Below, one piece after another: positions 1 through 9,700 of a DNA stretch of 64,000 bases (positions are counted from its first letter, which is position 1; each line of letters opens with the position of its first letter). The stretch is from Paracidovorax sp031843945. GTDB taxonomy: Bacteria; Pseudomonadota; Gammaproteobacteria; Burkholderiales; Burkholderiaceae_C. Location: assembly GCF_031843945.1 (NCBI RefSeq), contig NZ_JAVTJJ010000002.1:186001-250000 (forward strand), given 5' to 3'. The notes beneath the pieces are model-generated. The model saw nothing but the letters and a program-made list of their open reading frames with translations. It was not told where the DNA came from and searched no databases. The position numbers and the translations under genes were made by a program.

Positions 1-226
1 CGTCGCCGCCGTGGTCGGCGTCTTTCGCGGCCATCACCACCTCGGTCGCTTCTTCGCCGATCTTCTTCAAAAAGGCATCCGGGCCTTTGTGCAGCAGCCG
101 GGCGACGTAGCTCTTGTCGGGCTCGCCGCCCTGGGCCGGCTTGCGGCTCTCGATCACGGCGGCCAGGCGGGCCAGCGCGTCGTGCGAGGCGGGCACTGGG
201 AGGACGGTGGAATCAGTGGAAGACAT
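1..226 (-). CDS. hisE: Phosphoribosyl-ATP pyrophosphatase, 5' part only
   Basis: This is the N-terminal part of HisE, which hydrolyses phosphoribosyl-ATP to phosphoribosyl-AMP in histidine biosynthesis. Reading the minus strand from the ATG at 226 gives about 75 residues, including the stretches DKSYVARLLHKGPDAFLKK and GEEATEVVMAAKD, which are characteristic of the all-alpha NTP-pyrophosphohydrolase fold; the Glu residues of the EEATE motif are metal ligands in this family. The gene runs off the left edge of the window, so its C-terminus is not seen. It starts 5 bases after the hisI stop, so hisI and hisE are probably cotranscribed as separate proteins rather than fused as in enterobacteria. 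Confidence 0.93.
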   Translation of the reverse strand, partial: MSSTDSTVLPVPASHDALARLAAVIESRKPAQGGEPDKSYVARLLHKGPDAFLKKIGEEATEVVMAAKDADHGGD

Positions 227-231
227 GGCGC

Positions 232-621
232 TTACTTGTAGATGGACTCAGGGTCTTTCAAGACTGGCTCGACGGCCGCCCAGGCGCCGTCTTTCAGCAC
301 GCTGAAAAAGCAGCTGTGGCGACCGGTATGGCAGGCAATGCCGGGCTCGTGCCCGAGTTGGGTGACCTTGAGCAGCACGACATCGTTGTCGCAGTCGAGG
401 CGAATTTCATGCACCGTCTGCACATGGCCCGACTCTTCGCCCTTGTGCCAGAGTTTGTTGCGCGAGCGGCTGAAATACACAGCCCGACCCAGCTCGGCCG
501 TACGCGCCAGCGCGTCGCGGTTCATCCACGCGAACATCAGCACGTCGCCGCTGCTCGCCTCTTGCGCGATCACGGGCACCAGGCCCTGCGCATCCCACTT
601 CACGTCGTCAAGCCACTTCAT
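232..621 (-). CDS. hisI: Phosphoribosyl-AMP cyclohydrolase
   Basis: HisI opens the purine ring of phosphoribosyl-AMP, the third step of histidine synthesis. The 129-residue product carries the family's DCDNDVVLL metal site and the Cys-containing EPGIACHTGRHSCFF region that binds zinc. I start at the ATG giving MKWLDDVKW because that matches the usual N-terminus; an upstream in-frame ATG (MDNGSMKW, at 636) is possible, and a still longer frame to 726 is just translated intergenic repeat. The gene lies 127 bases downstream of hisF, a gap that contains a repeat element, and 5 bases before hisE. It is the monofunctional form. Confidence 0.93.
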   Translation of the reverse strand: MKWLDDVKWDAQGLVPVIAQEASSGDVLMFAWMNRDALARTAELGRAVYFSRSRNKLWHKGEESGHVQTVHEIRLDCDNDVVLLKVTQLGHEPGIACHTGRHSCFFSVLKDGAWAAVEPVLKDPESIYK

Positions 622-669
622 GCTGCCATTGTCCATTGAATTGCTGCATTGCAGCATTTTTACTTGATT

Positions 670-718
670 GCTATTGAATTTATAGCTGTTCGCGCTTGAT
701 GGATAAGCGCTAGAGGCC
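670..718 (+). repeat. Two-hairpin intergenic repeat, copy 1
   Basis: Copy 1 of a family of seven in this window. The unit has a first hairpin GCTAT..ATAGC (670-674/682-686), a short linker, a second hairpin GCGCTT..AAGCGC (692-697/705-710), and a conserved tail TAGAGGCC (711-718). It lies between hisF and hisI, in the orientation opposite to those genes. Confidence 0.85.
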
Positions 719-748
719 GATTTCATTCAAACCCTAGGCCGCCGCGTG

Positions 749-1528
749 TTACAGCCGCACTGGCACGCCGCGCTCGGCCATGCGCGCCTTGGCCTCGCCC
801 ACGGTGTATTCGCCGTAGTGGAAGATGCTTGCGGCCAGCACCGCATCCGCCCCACCCTGCTGCACACCGTCGGCCAAGTGGTCGAGGTTGCCCACGCCGC
901 CCGACGCGATCACCGGCACGCTGACGGCGTCGCTCACGGCGCGCGTCAGCTGCAGATCGAATCCGGACTTGGTGCCGTCGCGGTCCATGCTGGTCAGCAG
1001 GATCTCGCCAGCGCCGCGCCGCGCCATCTCGGTGGCCCACTGCACGGCATCCAGGCCGGTATTCTTGCGCCCGCCATGGCTGTACACGTCCCAGCCTTCG
1101 CCGCGCGCGGCCACGTCGTCGCCCTGGCGCCGCTTAGCGTCGATGGCCACGACGATGCACTGCGCGCCGTACTTGTCCGACGCGGCGTTGATCACGTCTG
1201 GGTTGGCCAGCGCGGCGGAATTGAAGCTGGTCTTGTCTGCGCCCGCGTTGAGCAGCCGCCGCACGTCTTCGACCGTGCGCACGCCGCCGCCCACCGTCAG
1301 AGGAATGAACACCTGGCTGGCCACGGCTTCGATGATCGGCAGGATCAGGTCGCGGGCGTCGCTGGTAGCGGTGATGTCGAGAAACGTCAACTCGTCTGCG
1401 CCCTGCGCGTTGTAGCGGGCGGCGATTTCGACCGGGTCGCCGGCATCGCGCAGTTCGAGAAAATTGACGCCCTTGACCACGCGGCCTCCGGTCACGTCAA
1501 GGCAGGGAATGATGCGTTTGGCAAGCAT
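749..1528 (-). CDS. hisF: Imidazole glycerol phosphate synthase, cyclase subunit
   Basis: HisF is the TIM-barrel cyclase that uses ammonia from HisH to make imidazole glycerol phosphate and AICAR. The 259-residue product starts MLAKRIIPCLDVTGG and has both catalytic aspartates at the family positions, D11 (CLDV) and D130 (VVAIDAKRR), plus the phosphate-binding GGGVRT and ASGGVG loops. A longer open frame upstream to 1663 only overlaps the mutarotase gene and is not used. In related bacteria hisF normally follows hisA directly. Here hisA is 16.4 kb away, separated by the pel block, so hisF now lies 47 bases behind the mutarotase gene and is probably read from the galE-mutarotase promoter or a local one. 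Confidence 0.95.
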   Translation of the reverse strand: MLAKRIIPCLDVTGGRVVKGVNFLELRDAGDPVEIAARYNAQGADELTFLDITATSDARDLILPIIEAVASQVFIPLTVGGGVRTVEDVRRLLNAGADKTSFNSAALANPDVINAASDKYGAQCIVVAIDAKRRQGDDVAARGEGWDVYSHGGRKNTGLDAVQWATEMARRGAGEILLTSMDRDGTKSGFDLQLTRAVSDAVSVPVIASGGVGNLDHLADGVQQGGADAVLAASIFHYGEYTVGEAKARMAERGVPVRL

Positions 1529-1575
1529 GATCTTTTGAAGGTTCGAAAAGGGAAACGACGGGCTGGATGCGCCCG

Positions 1576-2460
1576 TCAAGGCAATTGCAGTTGTTGCCAG
1601 CCCACCCACTGCGCGCCGCGGGTGAGCGTGATGGGCGCGTCGATGCGGGCGGCTTCCACGCACAGCATGTGGCGAAAGCCGTCATCGGGCATATCGGCCA
1701 GCCGTGCGCACAGCTCGGCGCCGGGGTTCCACACCACGGTGTTGTCGCAGGACGGGCTTTGCTGGATGACAAGCTGCCGGGTTGCGCCGCCATGCAGGTG
1801 CAGCGGACCCTGCGGGGCGCCGAACACGCAATCGTACTCATCGTCGAAGGTCACAGCGCCTTGCTGCACATGGTGCACATCGGCGACGGAATCCCAGCGC
1901 GCGCAGCCGTCCAGGCCCTCCAGCCTTGTCTGCGCGATATTGTCCACGGCCAGATACGAGTGCAGTGCAACGGTGAAGTCCCAGGCGGAATCGCCCGTGT
2001 TCTGCACGGCCAGTTCGGCACGCAAGCCACCTTCGGTCAGTGTGACGGACAGGCGGGCAGTGAAGCCATGGGGCCACCATTCACGGGTCTGCGGAGAGTC
2101 GTGCAGCGCCAGAACGGCCGTCACGCCAGCGGCGGCGTGCTGGGCATCTGGCGTTGCGCCCGTATCCAGCTGCCACGGAAGGTTGCGCGCAAAGCCATGC
2201 TTGACCAGCGGGCCGCGCTGGTTGAACTGGGGAAAGCACACCGGTATGCCACCGCGAATCGCCGACTGGCCGTCGAAGATGCTGCGCGGGCTCAGATAGA
2301 GACGCTCGACACCGTCTGCAGGCTTCCAGGAAAGCACCTGAGCGCCTTGCAATGCCACCACAACCGCATCGCCCGAGGGCAAGCTGAGTTGCAGGGCCGG
2401 CTGGTCTTCGAACGAGATTTCACGCACGGTGGGCGTGGACGATGGAGGGGCAGCGGACAT
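1576..2460 (-). CDS. D-hexose-6-phosphate mutarotase (YeaD/aldose-1-epimerase family)
   Basis: The 294-residue product belongs to the galactose-mutarotase-like beta-sandwich family and resembles YeaD-type D-hexose-6-phosphate mutarotases, which interconvert anomers of glucose-6-phosphate. Supporting stretches are IRGGIPVCFPQF near residue 68, KHGFAR, and the later ALHSYLAV and GFRHMLCVEAA segments that line the sugar site. I start at the ATG giving MSAAPPSS; the frame continues to 2511 but that extension has no family match. It lies 102 bases after galE and before hisF on the same strand, and belongs to the block inserted between hisF and hisA. A sugar-phosphate role beside galE and pel is plausible; the exact substrate is inferred. 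Confidence 0.85.
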   Translation of the reverse strand: MSAAPPSSTPTVREISFEDQPALQLSLPSGDAVVVALQGAQVLSWKPADGVERLYLSPRSIFDGQSAIRGGIPVCFPQFNQRGPLVKHGFARNLPWQLDTGATPDAQHAAAGVTAVLALHDSPQTREWWPHGFTARLSVTLTEGGLRAELAVQNTGDSAWDFTVALHSYLAVDNIAQTRLEGLDGCARWDSVADVHHVQQGAVTFDDEYDCVFGAPQGPLHLHGGATRQLVIQQSPSCDNTVVWNPGAELCARLADMPDDGFRHMLCVEAARIDAPITLTRGAQWVGWQQLQLP

Positions 2461-2562
2461 AGGCGGATTGTAGAAGCCGTGCCCATGGCAATCGCGCCGC
2501 CCCTGCGGCACTGCACGGCCCGCATCAGCAGGGCCGGCAAACTGCAGACGGCCCGCCGGCGA

Positions 2563-3576
2563 TCAGTCAGCCAGCATGCGCGCTGTGCCGTCCTGCCACC
2601 GCCACGCATCCTGGCACATGCGGTCCAACCCGTGGCGAGCGCGCCAGCCCAATAATTGCTCGGCCCGCGCCGGGTCGGCCCAACACTGCGCCACGTCGCC
2701 CGGGCGTCGGGCCACCACTTGGTAGGGCACCGGCCGGCCGCTGGCCTTTTCAAACCCGCGCACCATCTCGAGCACCGACACCGGCTGGCCCGTTCCCAGG
2801 TTCACCGTCAGCAACCCGGGGTGCTCACGCAGGTAGCGTAGCGCGGCGACGTGCCCGTCCGCCAGGTCGCTCACGTGGATGTAGTCGCGCACGCCGGTGC
2901 CGTCGGGGGTGGCGTAGTCGTCGCCATACACACTGAGCGCCGGGCGCAGGCCCGCGGCCACCTGCGCCACATAGGGCAGCAGGTTGTTGGGCACGTCGCG
3001 CGGATCTTCGCCGATGAGGCCGCTTTCATGCGCGCCTACGGGGTTGAAATACCGCAGCCGGGCGATGCGCCACTGCCCCGGCTCGGCATGGTCTACATCG
3101 GCCAGCACCTGTTCCATCATCAGCTTGGTCGAGCCATAGGGGTTGGTGGCGGACAGCGGGAAGTCTTCGCGAATCGGCAGCGATGCCGGCTCGCCATACA
3201 CCGTGGCGGACGAAGAGAACACCAGCGTGCGCACCTGTGCGGCCTTCATCGCCTGCAGCAACGTGACCGTGCCGGAGACGTTGTTGTCGTAATAGCGCAA
3301 CGGTTCCCTGACCGATTCGCCCACTGACTTCAGCGCCGCAAAGTGCACCACCGCGTCGATGCGGTGCTCGCGAATGACCTGCTCCAGTCTAGCGCCGTCC
3401 CGCACATCGGAATCTATGCAAAAAGGTTTATATCCGGTGATGCGCTCCAGCCGATCCAACACCGAGTACCGACTATTGGAAAAGTTGTCGAGGATCACGA
3501 ACGGCATTTGTGCCGCAGCCAGGGCCACACAGGTGTGTGAGCCAATGAAGCCTGCGCCTCCTGTAACAAGAATCAA
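2563..3576 (-). CDS. galE: UDP-glucose/UDP-GlcNAc 4-epimerase, divergent from the pel operon
   Basis: This extended short-chain dehydrogenase interconverts UDP-glucose and UDP-galactose, and probably their N-acetyl forms, using tightly bound NAD. The 337 residues carry the Rossmann motif TGGAGFIGSH, the catalytic Ser in SSSATVYG, and the Tyr-Lys pair in YGSTK. I use the TTG at 3576 as start because GGAG lies 7 bases upstream and the length then matches E. coli GalE (338); the ATG at 3636 would add 20 unrelated residues. At the position of E. coli Tyr299, which excludes N-acetyl groups, this protein has Cys298 (in VAQCWAD), as in human GALE and other dual-specificity enzymes. It is divergent from pelA, and Pel contains GalNAc, so a role like Pseudomonas PelX is likely. 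Confidence 0.92.
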   Translation of the reverse strand: MILVTGGAGFIGSHTCVALAAAQMPFVILDNFSNSRYSVLDRLERITGYKPFCIDSDVRDGARLEQVIREHRIDAVVHFAALKSVGESVREPLRYYDNNVSGTVTLLQAMKAAQVRTLVFSSSATVYGEPASLPIREDFPLSATNPYGSTKLMMEQVLADVDHAEPGQWRIARLRYFNPVGAHESGLIGEDPRDVPNNLLPYVAQVAAGLRPALSVYGDDYATPDGTGVRDYIHVSDLADGHVAALRYLREHPGLLTVNLGTGQPVSVLEMVRGFEKASGRPVPYQVVARRPGDVAQCWADPARAEQLLGWRARHGLDRMCQDAWRWQDGTARMLAD

Positions 3577-3737
3577 GGTGTTTCTCCTGGTGGAATACGT
3601 CCGGCAGGCGTCGCCGCGGCCGCTGTTTGCACCCATTGTGTAGCCGATTCAATCACTGGCATAAGCGCGTAACCACATCTACGATGAACTCAGCAAATGA
3701 AAGGCCAATGTGAACAACTGTCTCCCAAACCAAATAA

Positions 3738-3766
3738 TTGAAACAAATCGACTCCGCTTGTAACAT
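3738..3766 (+). promoter_or_regulatory. Candidate sigma-70 promoter of the pel operon
   Basis: In the AT-rich 227-base gap between galE and pelA there is TTGAAA (3738-3743), a 17-base spacer, and TAACAT (3761-3766). That is five of six and four of six consensus matches with ideal spacing. Transcription would begin near 3773, about 30 bases before the pelA start codon. No regulator site is recognised. Confidence 0.5.
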
Positions 3767-3803
3767 TGTCTTCTACTATGGGCCTGCCCGATAGGTTCTA
3801 CGT

Positions 3804-6719
3804 ATGACATCGGCAAACCTTGAGTTGCGGTGCGCGGTTCATTCCGATTGCCCCACTGAAAAACGCCGCGACCACAGCTTCTGCTACCTGACCAATCCAG
3901 TGCCCCATCTGATTGCATTTTTTCTGCTGTGTATATGCCTAGGTCTTCCCACGGCAGGCCACGCTGCGCCTGCGGTGGCATTGCATTACGGCGTGGGGGC
4001 GCCGTTGTCCGAATTGAAGGTGTTCGACATCACCGTGGTGGAGCCTGACCACGGGCAAGACCCTGTCGGCTTCCGCAAGACCACGGGCAGCGAGCTGTTT
4101 GCCTATGTGTCCGTGGCCGAAGTGCAATCGACCCGCAACTACTATGGGCAGATCCCGGCGGCCTGGAAGCTGGCCCGCAACGGCGCCTGGAATTCCGAAG
4201 TGATCGATCAGACGCCAACGGACTGGCCCGCCTTTTTCGCCGACAAGGTGGTCGCGCCGCTCTGGGCCCGCGGCTATCGCGGTTTTTTCCTCGACACCCT
4301 CGACTCCTATCGCCTGGCCGACAAGTTCGACGAAGCAGCCCAGCAACAGGGCCTGGTGCGCGTCATCGAAACGCTGCACAGCCGCTTTCCGGGCATCCGG
4401 CTCATCCAGAACCGTGGTTTCGAGATCGTGCCGCGCGTGAAGGACAAACTGTTCATGGTGGCCGCCGAATCGCTTTTCAACGGTTGGAACGCGACGGAAA
4501 AACGGTATGAGGAGGTGAAGCCCGCCGACCGCGAGTGGCTTCTGGGCCAGTTGCGTACCGTGCACGACGCCCACGGCTTGCCGGTACTGGCCATCGACTA
4601 CGTACCGCCCCATGACCGCGACGCCACGCGCCAGACGGCAGAGAAGATCAAGGCGCTGGGATTCATCCCATGGGTGACCGACAGCGATCTGCAGACCGTC
4701 GGCATCGGCAGCGTCGAATTGATGCCCCGCCGGGTGCTGATGGTGTACTACGGCGGTGAATCTCCGTCCTTGAACTATTCCATCGCCCACCGCTTCTTGC
4801 AGATGCCTCTGAACCACATGGGCTACGTGGTGGACTATGCCGACGTGCGCGAGCCATTGCCCAAGGGCGTGCTGCGTGACCGCTATGCCGGAATCGTCAT
4901 ATCGTTCGCCGGGTTCATTCCCGAAGCGGAGGGCCGGACCACCAGCCGCTGGATCCAGGCGCGCATGGAAGAAGGCACGCCGCTGGCCGTCATAGGCAGT
5001 TTCGGCATGCTTGCGGAAGATGCGTTGGCCGATCGTCTGGGCATCCAGTCGTCTGCGGATACCGTGCGCGGCGCGTTGCGCGTTGCCAGGCAGCATCCGA
5101 TGATGGGCTTTGAAATCGCCCCTCGGCCACCGGTTCAGCCATTCAGTCCGGTCTACCTTTCGGCCGATGCGTCCAAAAAAGCCCGGCCGCTGATCGAGTT
5201 TGTGAATCAGCGAAACGAAGCGAGCGTGGGTGGGGCATTGATGCCCTGGGGCGGCTTCATTCTCGACCCTTATGCTTTGGTGGACGTACCTGGCACCGAG
5301 TACTTTCGCTGGGTGGTCGACCCGTTCGCATTTCTATCCCAGGCGCTGTCGTTGCCTGCGCTGCCGGTGCCCGACGTGACCACCGAGAACGGCCGGCGGC
5401 TGTTTTTCTCGCATGTCGACGGCGATGGTTTTCCTTCGCGGGCAGAACTTCCTGGCAGCCCGATTGCCGCGCGCGTGCTGCTCAAGGAGATCTTCGAGAA
5501 GTACCGTGTACCGCAGACCATGTCGGTCATCGAGGCCGAGGTGGCTCCGCACGGCTTGCACCCCGAAATGAGTGCCGAACTCGAAGACATCGCACGCCGC
5601 ATGTTTCGGCTGCCGCACGTCGAGGTGGCAAGCCACACCTACTCCCACCCGTTCCTGTGGGATCGGACCGTCAAGCATGGTGTGTTCGACGACAGTGGCG
5701 AAGCGGCGATCAATCTGAACCTGCCCGGCTACACCATGGATCTGCGGCGCGAGATCGTCGGATCGAGCGATTACATCAACCGCCGTCTGGCCCCCGCCGG
5801 CAAGCCAGTCAAAATATTGTTGTGGTCGGGTGACACCGCCCCCAGCGCAGAAGCGCTGGCCGTCACGCAGGAAGCCGGCCTGCTGAACCTCAATGGTGGC
5901 GATACATCGATCACCCGCGCCAACCCATCACTGACGGCGATTGGCGCTCACGGCATACACAAGAACGGTCGCCTGCAGGTCTATGCGCCCATCACCAACG
6001 AAAACATCTATACGAACCTGTGGCGCGGACCCTTCTACGGTTTCGAGCGGGTGATCGAGAGTTTCGAGATGACGGAAAAACCGCGCCGCATCAAGCCTGT
6101 GGACATTTACTACCACGTCTATTCGGCCAGCAAGCGGGCCGGACTGAACGCGCTGCACAAGGTGTATCGCTGGTCACAAGGGCAGCCTTTGCACCCGGTG
6201 TTCGCTTCCGAGTTCATTCGCAAGGTGCAGGACTTCCATGGCTACGCCATCGCCCGCGACGGCGATGGGTGGCGGGTTCGGGGCGAAGGATATTTGCGCA
6301 CGCTGCGGCTGCCGCTGTCGCTGGGTACGCCAGCCATGCAGGCAAGCCAGAACGTGGCGGGCTACAACATGGGCGTCGAAGGGCCTTACGTGCATTTGTC
6401 CAGCGGACGGGCATGGCTCAAGACCACGCCGGCAGACACGGTAGAGGCGGCATCTGGGCGCCAACCGTATTTGCAAGAAGCGAATGCCCGGCTGGATAAC
6501 TGGAAGGTGCAAGACGCCGGCCGCCAGACCGATTTCGACTTCAAGGGCTTTGACCCCGTGGAGTTCGTGCTCGCGGATACCGACGGCTGTCAGGTCCAGG
6601 CCAATGGCCGCGCACTGGCGCCTAACCGCCGCAGGTCAACCGACTCCGCCTTTCCTACCGCTTTCTACCGCTTGCAAGATGCTGCTGCGCACATCCAGAT
6701 CCTCTGCCCAGCCCGCTGA
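3804..6719 (+). CDS. pelA: Pel polysaccharide deacetylase/glycoside hydrolase PelA
   Basis: PelA is the periplasmic enzyme that partly deacetylates and trims the Pel polymer, a GalNAc/GalN-rich exopolysaccharide. The 971-residue product has an export signal (hydrophobic run near residues 35-52 ending in GHA). An N-terminal TIM-barrel hydrolase domain of GH166 type follows, with E222 in VAAESLF at the position expected for the catalytic Glu. The C-terminal half holds a carbohydrate-esterase domain with HVDGDG (D539/D541) and SHTYSHP (H611, H615) as metal and catalytic residues. Length is close to P. aeruginosa PelA (948). The upstream part of the signal peptide is unusually long, so a later start is possible. 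It is the first gene of the operon and its end overlaps pelB by 41 bases. Confidence 0.95.
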   Translation: MTSANLELRCAVHSDCPTEKRRDHSFCYLTNPVPHLIAFFLLCICLGLPTAGHAAPAVALHYGVGAPLSELKVFDITVVEPDHGQDPVGFRKTTGSELFAYVSVAEVQSTRNYYGQIPAAWKLARNGAWNSEVIDQTPTDWPAFFADKVVAPLWARGYRGFFLDTLDSYRLADKFDEAAQQQGLVRVIETLHSRFPGIRLIQNRGFEIVPRVKDKLFMVAAESLFNGWNATEKRYEEVKPADREWLLGQLRTVHDAHGLPVLAIDYVPPHDRDATRQTAEKIKALGFIPWVTDSDLQTVGIGSVELMPRRVLMVYYGGESPSLNYSIAHRFLQMPLNHMGYVVDYADVREPLPKGVLRDRYAGIVISFAGFIPEAEGRTTSRWIQARMEEGTPLAVIGSFGMLAEDALADRLGIQSSADTVRGALRVARQHPMMGFEIAPRPPVQPFSPVYLSADASKKARPLIEFVNQRNEASVGGALMPWGGFILDPYALVDVPGTEYFRWVVDPFAFLSQALSLPALPVPDVTTENGRRLFFSHVDGDGFPSRAELPGSPIAARVLLKEIFEKYRVPQTMSVIEAEVAPHGLHPEMSAELEDIARRMFRLPHVEVASHTYSHPFLWDRTVKHGVFDDSGEAAINLNLPGYTMDLRREIVGSSDYINRRLAPAGKPVKILLWSGDTAPSAEALAVTQEAGLLNLNGGDTSITRANPSLTAIGAHGIHKNGRLQVYAPITNENIYTNLWRGPFYGFERVIESFEMTEKPRRIKPVDIYYHVYSASKRAGLNALHKVYRWSQGQPLHPVFASEFIRKVQDFHGYAIARDGDGWRVRGEGYLRTLRLPLSLGTPAMQASQNVAGYNMGVEGPYVHLSSGRAWLKTTPADTVEAASGRQPYLQEANARLDNWKVQDAGRQTDFDFKGFDPVEFVLADTDGCQVQANGRALAPNRRRSTDSAFPTAFYRLQDAAAHIQILCPAR

Positions 6720-9700
6720 GCGTCCCGTACTGGCGCCCGTCTGGCTGATCGCCCTGCTGGCCTTGCTGGTCGGTGGTGCGCTGGTCCTGCTGTACCCACG
6801 GCAGGATCTGGAACGTCGCCTATCCGACACCACCGATACCGCTCTGTCGGTGAGCTACCTGAACAACCTGCTGCGCAGCGACCCGGACAATCCGCGCCTG
6901 CGCCTGCTGCTGGCGCAACGCCAGATCGCACAAGGCGATGTGCTGGACGCCCGTGCCACGCTGCAGCCCGCGCTGGAATCCTCCAATGAAGAACTCCGGC
7001 GCGACGCACTATGGGCGCTGTGGGAGCTGTCATATGCCGAATGGGTGCGCACGCCGGAAACCGACCCGGTACGCCGCGAGGCCATGCGCGGCCAGTTGCG
7101 TGCACAACTGCAGTCACTTGCAGCCCAGACCTGGTCTACGGATCGACAAATCCAGCTGGCGCGCCTGGCCGCGCAATTCAACGAGCCGGCCGTAGGGATT
7201 GAACTGAACCGCAGGCTGGCACAGGCCGAGCCCGATCCACGAAAAGCCGCGCAACTCTACGAACGCGCAGCGAAAGAAGCACTCGCTCAGTCCGATTACA
7301 TCGGCTGCGCCGAGTTGTACATGCTGGCGCGCAACATCACGCCCGATGCCCAGCAGGCCAAGGCCTATTTCCAGACGGGCGTTCGCGCTCTGCAATCGGG
7401 CAATCAGCCCCTGGCTGCACTGCAACTGGCCCAGCGCGAACTGGGTAGCCTCGCTGATGACCGCGAGACGCTGTTGATGCTGACCAACTTGGCGCGCGCA
7501 GCGGGGCGGCCCGATGTGGCCGACCGATTCGTTCGCAAGCTGCTGCGCCTGTCGCTGATGCCACAGTGGCCGGAACAGGCGATCGCGGCGCTGGCGGCAC
7601 TGGACACGCCAGAAGCGGCCCCGGCCCTGCTGCGTACTCTGAACGACAAGACCGCCGCAGCACTCCCTTCAGCCGGCGAGGGGTACGACGACGGAGCCTA
7701 TCTGCTGCGCCCGCCCTCGCTCAACGTTGCTGCACCATCGGCCAAGACAGAATGGTCCTTTCGCGCGGCGGCGGCAAAGGCGACGCCCGGCTCCGCACGA
7801 AACATCGTCGGGCCGGAGCTGCCTTTCGACGACAAGATCTACACCCTGGGCTACGAAGTCTTCCTGGAAAACCGCAAGCAGGAAGACGCATGGCTGGTCG
7901 CCAACGCCGCCGTTCAGCAACGCCCGGACGACCTTGCCTGGCGTGAGCGCCTCGCGCGCGTCTCCGACTGGACCCAGCGCCCCGCAGTTGCGCTGGAAAA
8001 CTGGCTCTACCTCGCACGCAAGACCCAACGCGAAGAAGCGTGGCAGGCCGTGCTGCGCATTGCACCCGGGCAATTCGATGACCACGCACTGGTGCTGGCG
8101 CTGCGCCACCAGTTGCAGCGCAAGCCTGACGACGACCGCCTTGTGCGCGAACTGGTGGCGGCTTACGAGCGCCTGGGGGAGCCACAACCGGCCATCGACT
8201 ACCTGCAGCAGCACGCCCGCACCCCGCGACTGCAGGAGCTGCTGGCCCAACTCGCGGACCGCGCGGGTCGGCCCGAGGTGGCGTTGGCCGCATGGCGGCA
8301 GTTGCTTTCCACCCCCACCGAGGTGACGCCCGCACGGGCCATGCCGGCTGCCATTTTGGCGCTGACCCACGGACGCGGTGAAGAAGGATTGCAGTGGCTG
8401 GAGGCCGCACAGCGCCAGCCACCCCGCCCCGAGGAGGCCACGGACTACTGGCGGCTCACGGGCCAACTGGCCGAGATGCGCCAACGCCAGGGTCTGGCGA
8501 TCGACGCGTATCGCAAGCTGGCGGCAGGCGAGGATGCTGACATCTCCGATTACGACGCGCTCATCCGCCTGCTGCAGACCGAGCAGCCCCTGGAAGCGGC
8601 CAAGGTATCCGAGCAGGCCTGGCTGCGATTCGACGATCCGCGCCATTTCATTGGAGCTTTGAACCTTTATTCCAATCGCAGCCGCTGGGATGGCGTCGAA
8701 TCGCTGCTGGTGCAGTTGGATGCTAGGCCTGAAGCGCGGAAGCGGTCGCTGTCGCGCCTCTCGGAATCGCCCGAGTTCCTGCGTCTGGTGGGCCTCTATC
8801 ACCAGAACAACGGCCGGCCGGCAGAAGCACGCCGCTATTTCGAGGCAGGCTTGCGGGTCAGCCCCGACTCCGCTGCGATGAGGCAGGCACTTCTATGGCT
8901 GTTCATTGACGGCAACGATGCGACGTCCTTGCGCACCTTGCTGGCCGAGCGCGAGCGCCACTGGGCTGGCGACAACGAATTGCATGACGCGCTTGCTGCA
9001 GCCTACCAGGCACTCTCGCTGCCGCAGGTCGCGCTCGACCGGTACCTCACCCCGCGTTTGAAGCGCAATGAGAAAAACTTCCTCTGGCTCATGAACTACG
9101 CGGATGCGCTGGATCAGAACCAGCAGACCGACCGCTCCTGGAGGCTGCGCCGTCATCTGCTGGCGCAGGAATGGCAGGGTACGCGGCAGCAGGATCAGCC
9201 CGCCAGCCCTAGGCTTACGAACGCACAGGCACGCAGTCGCTGGCTCACGGAAGAAGGACTGGATCAAACCCGCCGCATTGCCCGCACGCGGTTGATCCTG
9301 ACGCAGCGCCCGGGCGATGCGTCGGTAGACGTGCTGCGCGAATTGCTCCGTCTTGACCGCGACGCCGCAGGCAGCCTGTCGAACGCAGCAGCCGAAACCG
9401 CCATCGGCTGGCTGCAGGATGCCGGCGAGTACAGCGCGGAACGCGGGTTCCTCTGGCAACAGTACGCCCGCACTCAGGGCGTGCGCGCCAACCGGCCGTT
9501 GTGGGCCGAGATCACGCTGGCCCTGGCCGAGAACGACAAGACTGCCGCCGGTCAGCTGCTGCAGGAATTCGATGAACGCCTGCCCCGCTACGACCGCGTG
9601 AATGCCGCACGTGCGGTAAACGACATGCGCCTGGCGCAGACGGCCGCCTTCGAAACCCAGAACGACCAGCACGACGACCAGCCGCTGCACCTGCAACTGA

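Noticed and set aside
622..726. Extended N-terminus of HisI, up to 35 extra residues
   Set aside because: The extension is translated from the two-hairpin repeat and shows no family similarity.
749..2299. Long plus-strand frame opposite hisF and the mutarotase (517 codons)
   Set aside because: It is an antisense frame typical of GC-rich DNA and has no domain or signal; the minus strand holds well-known genes.
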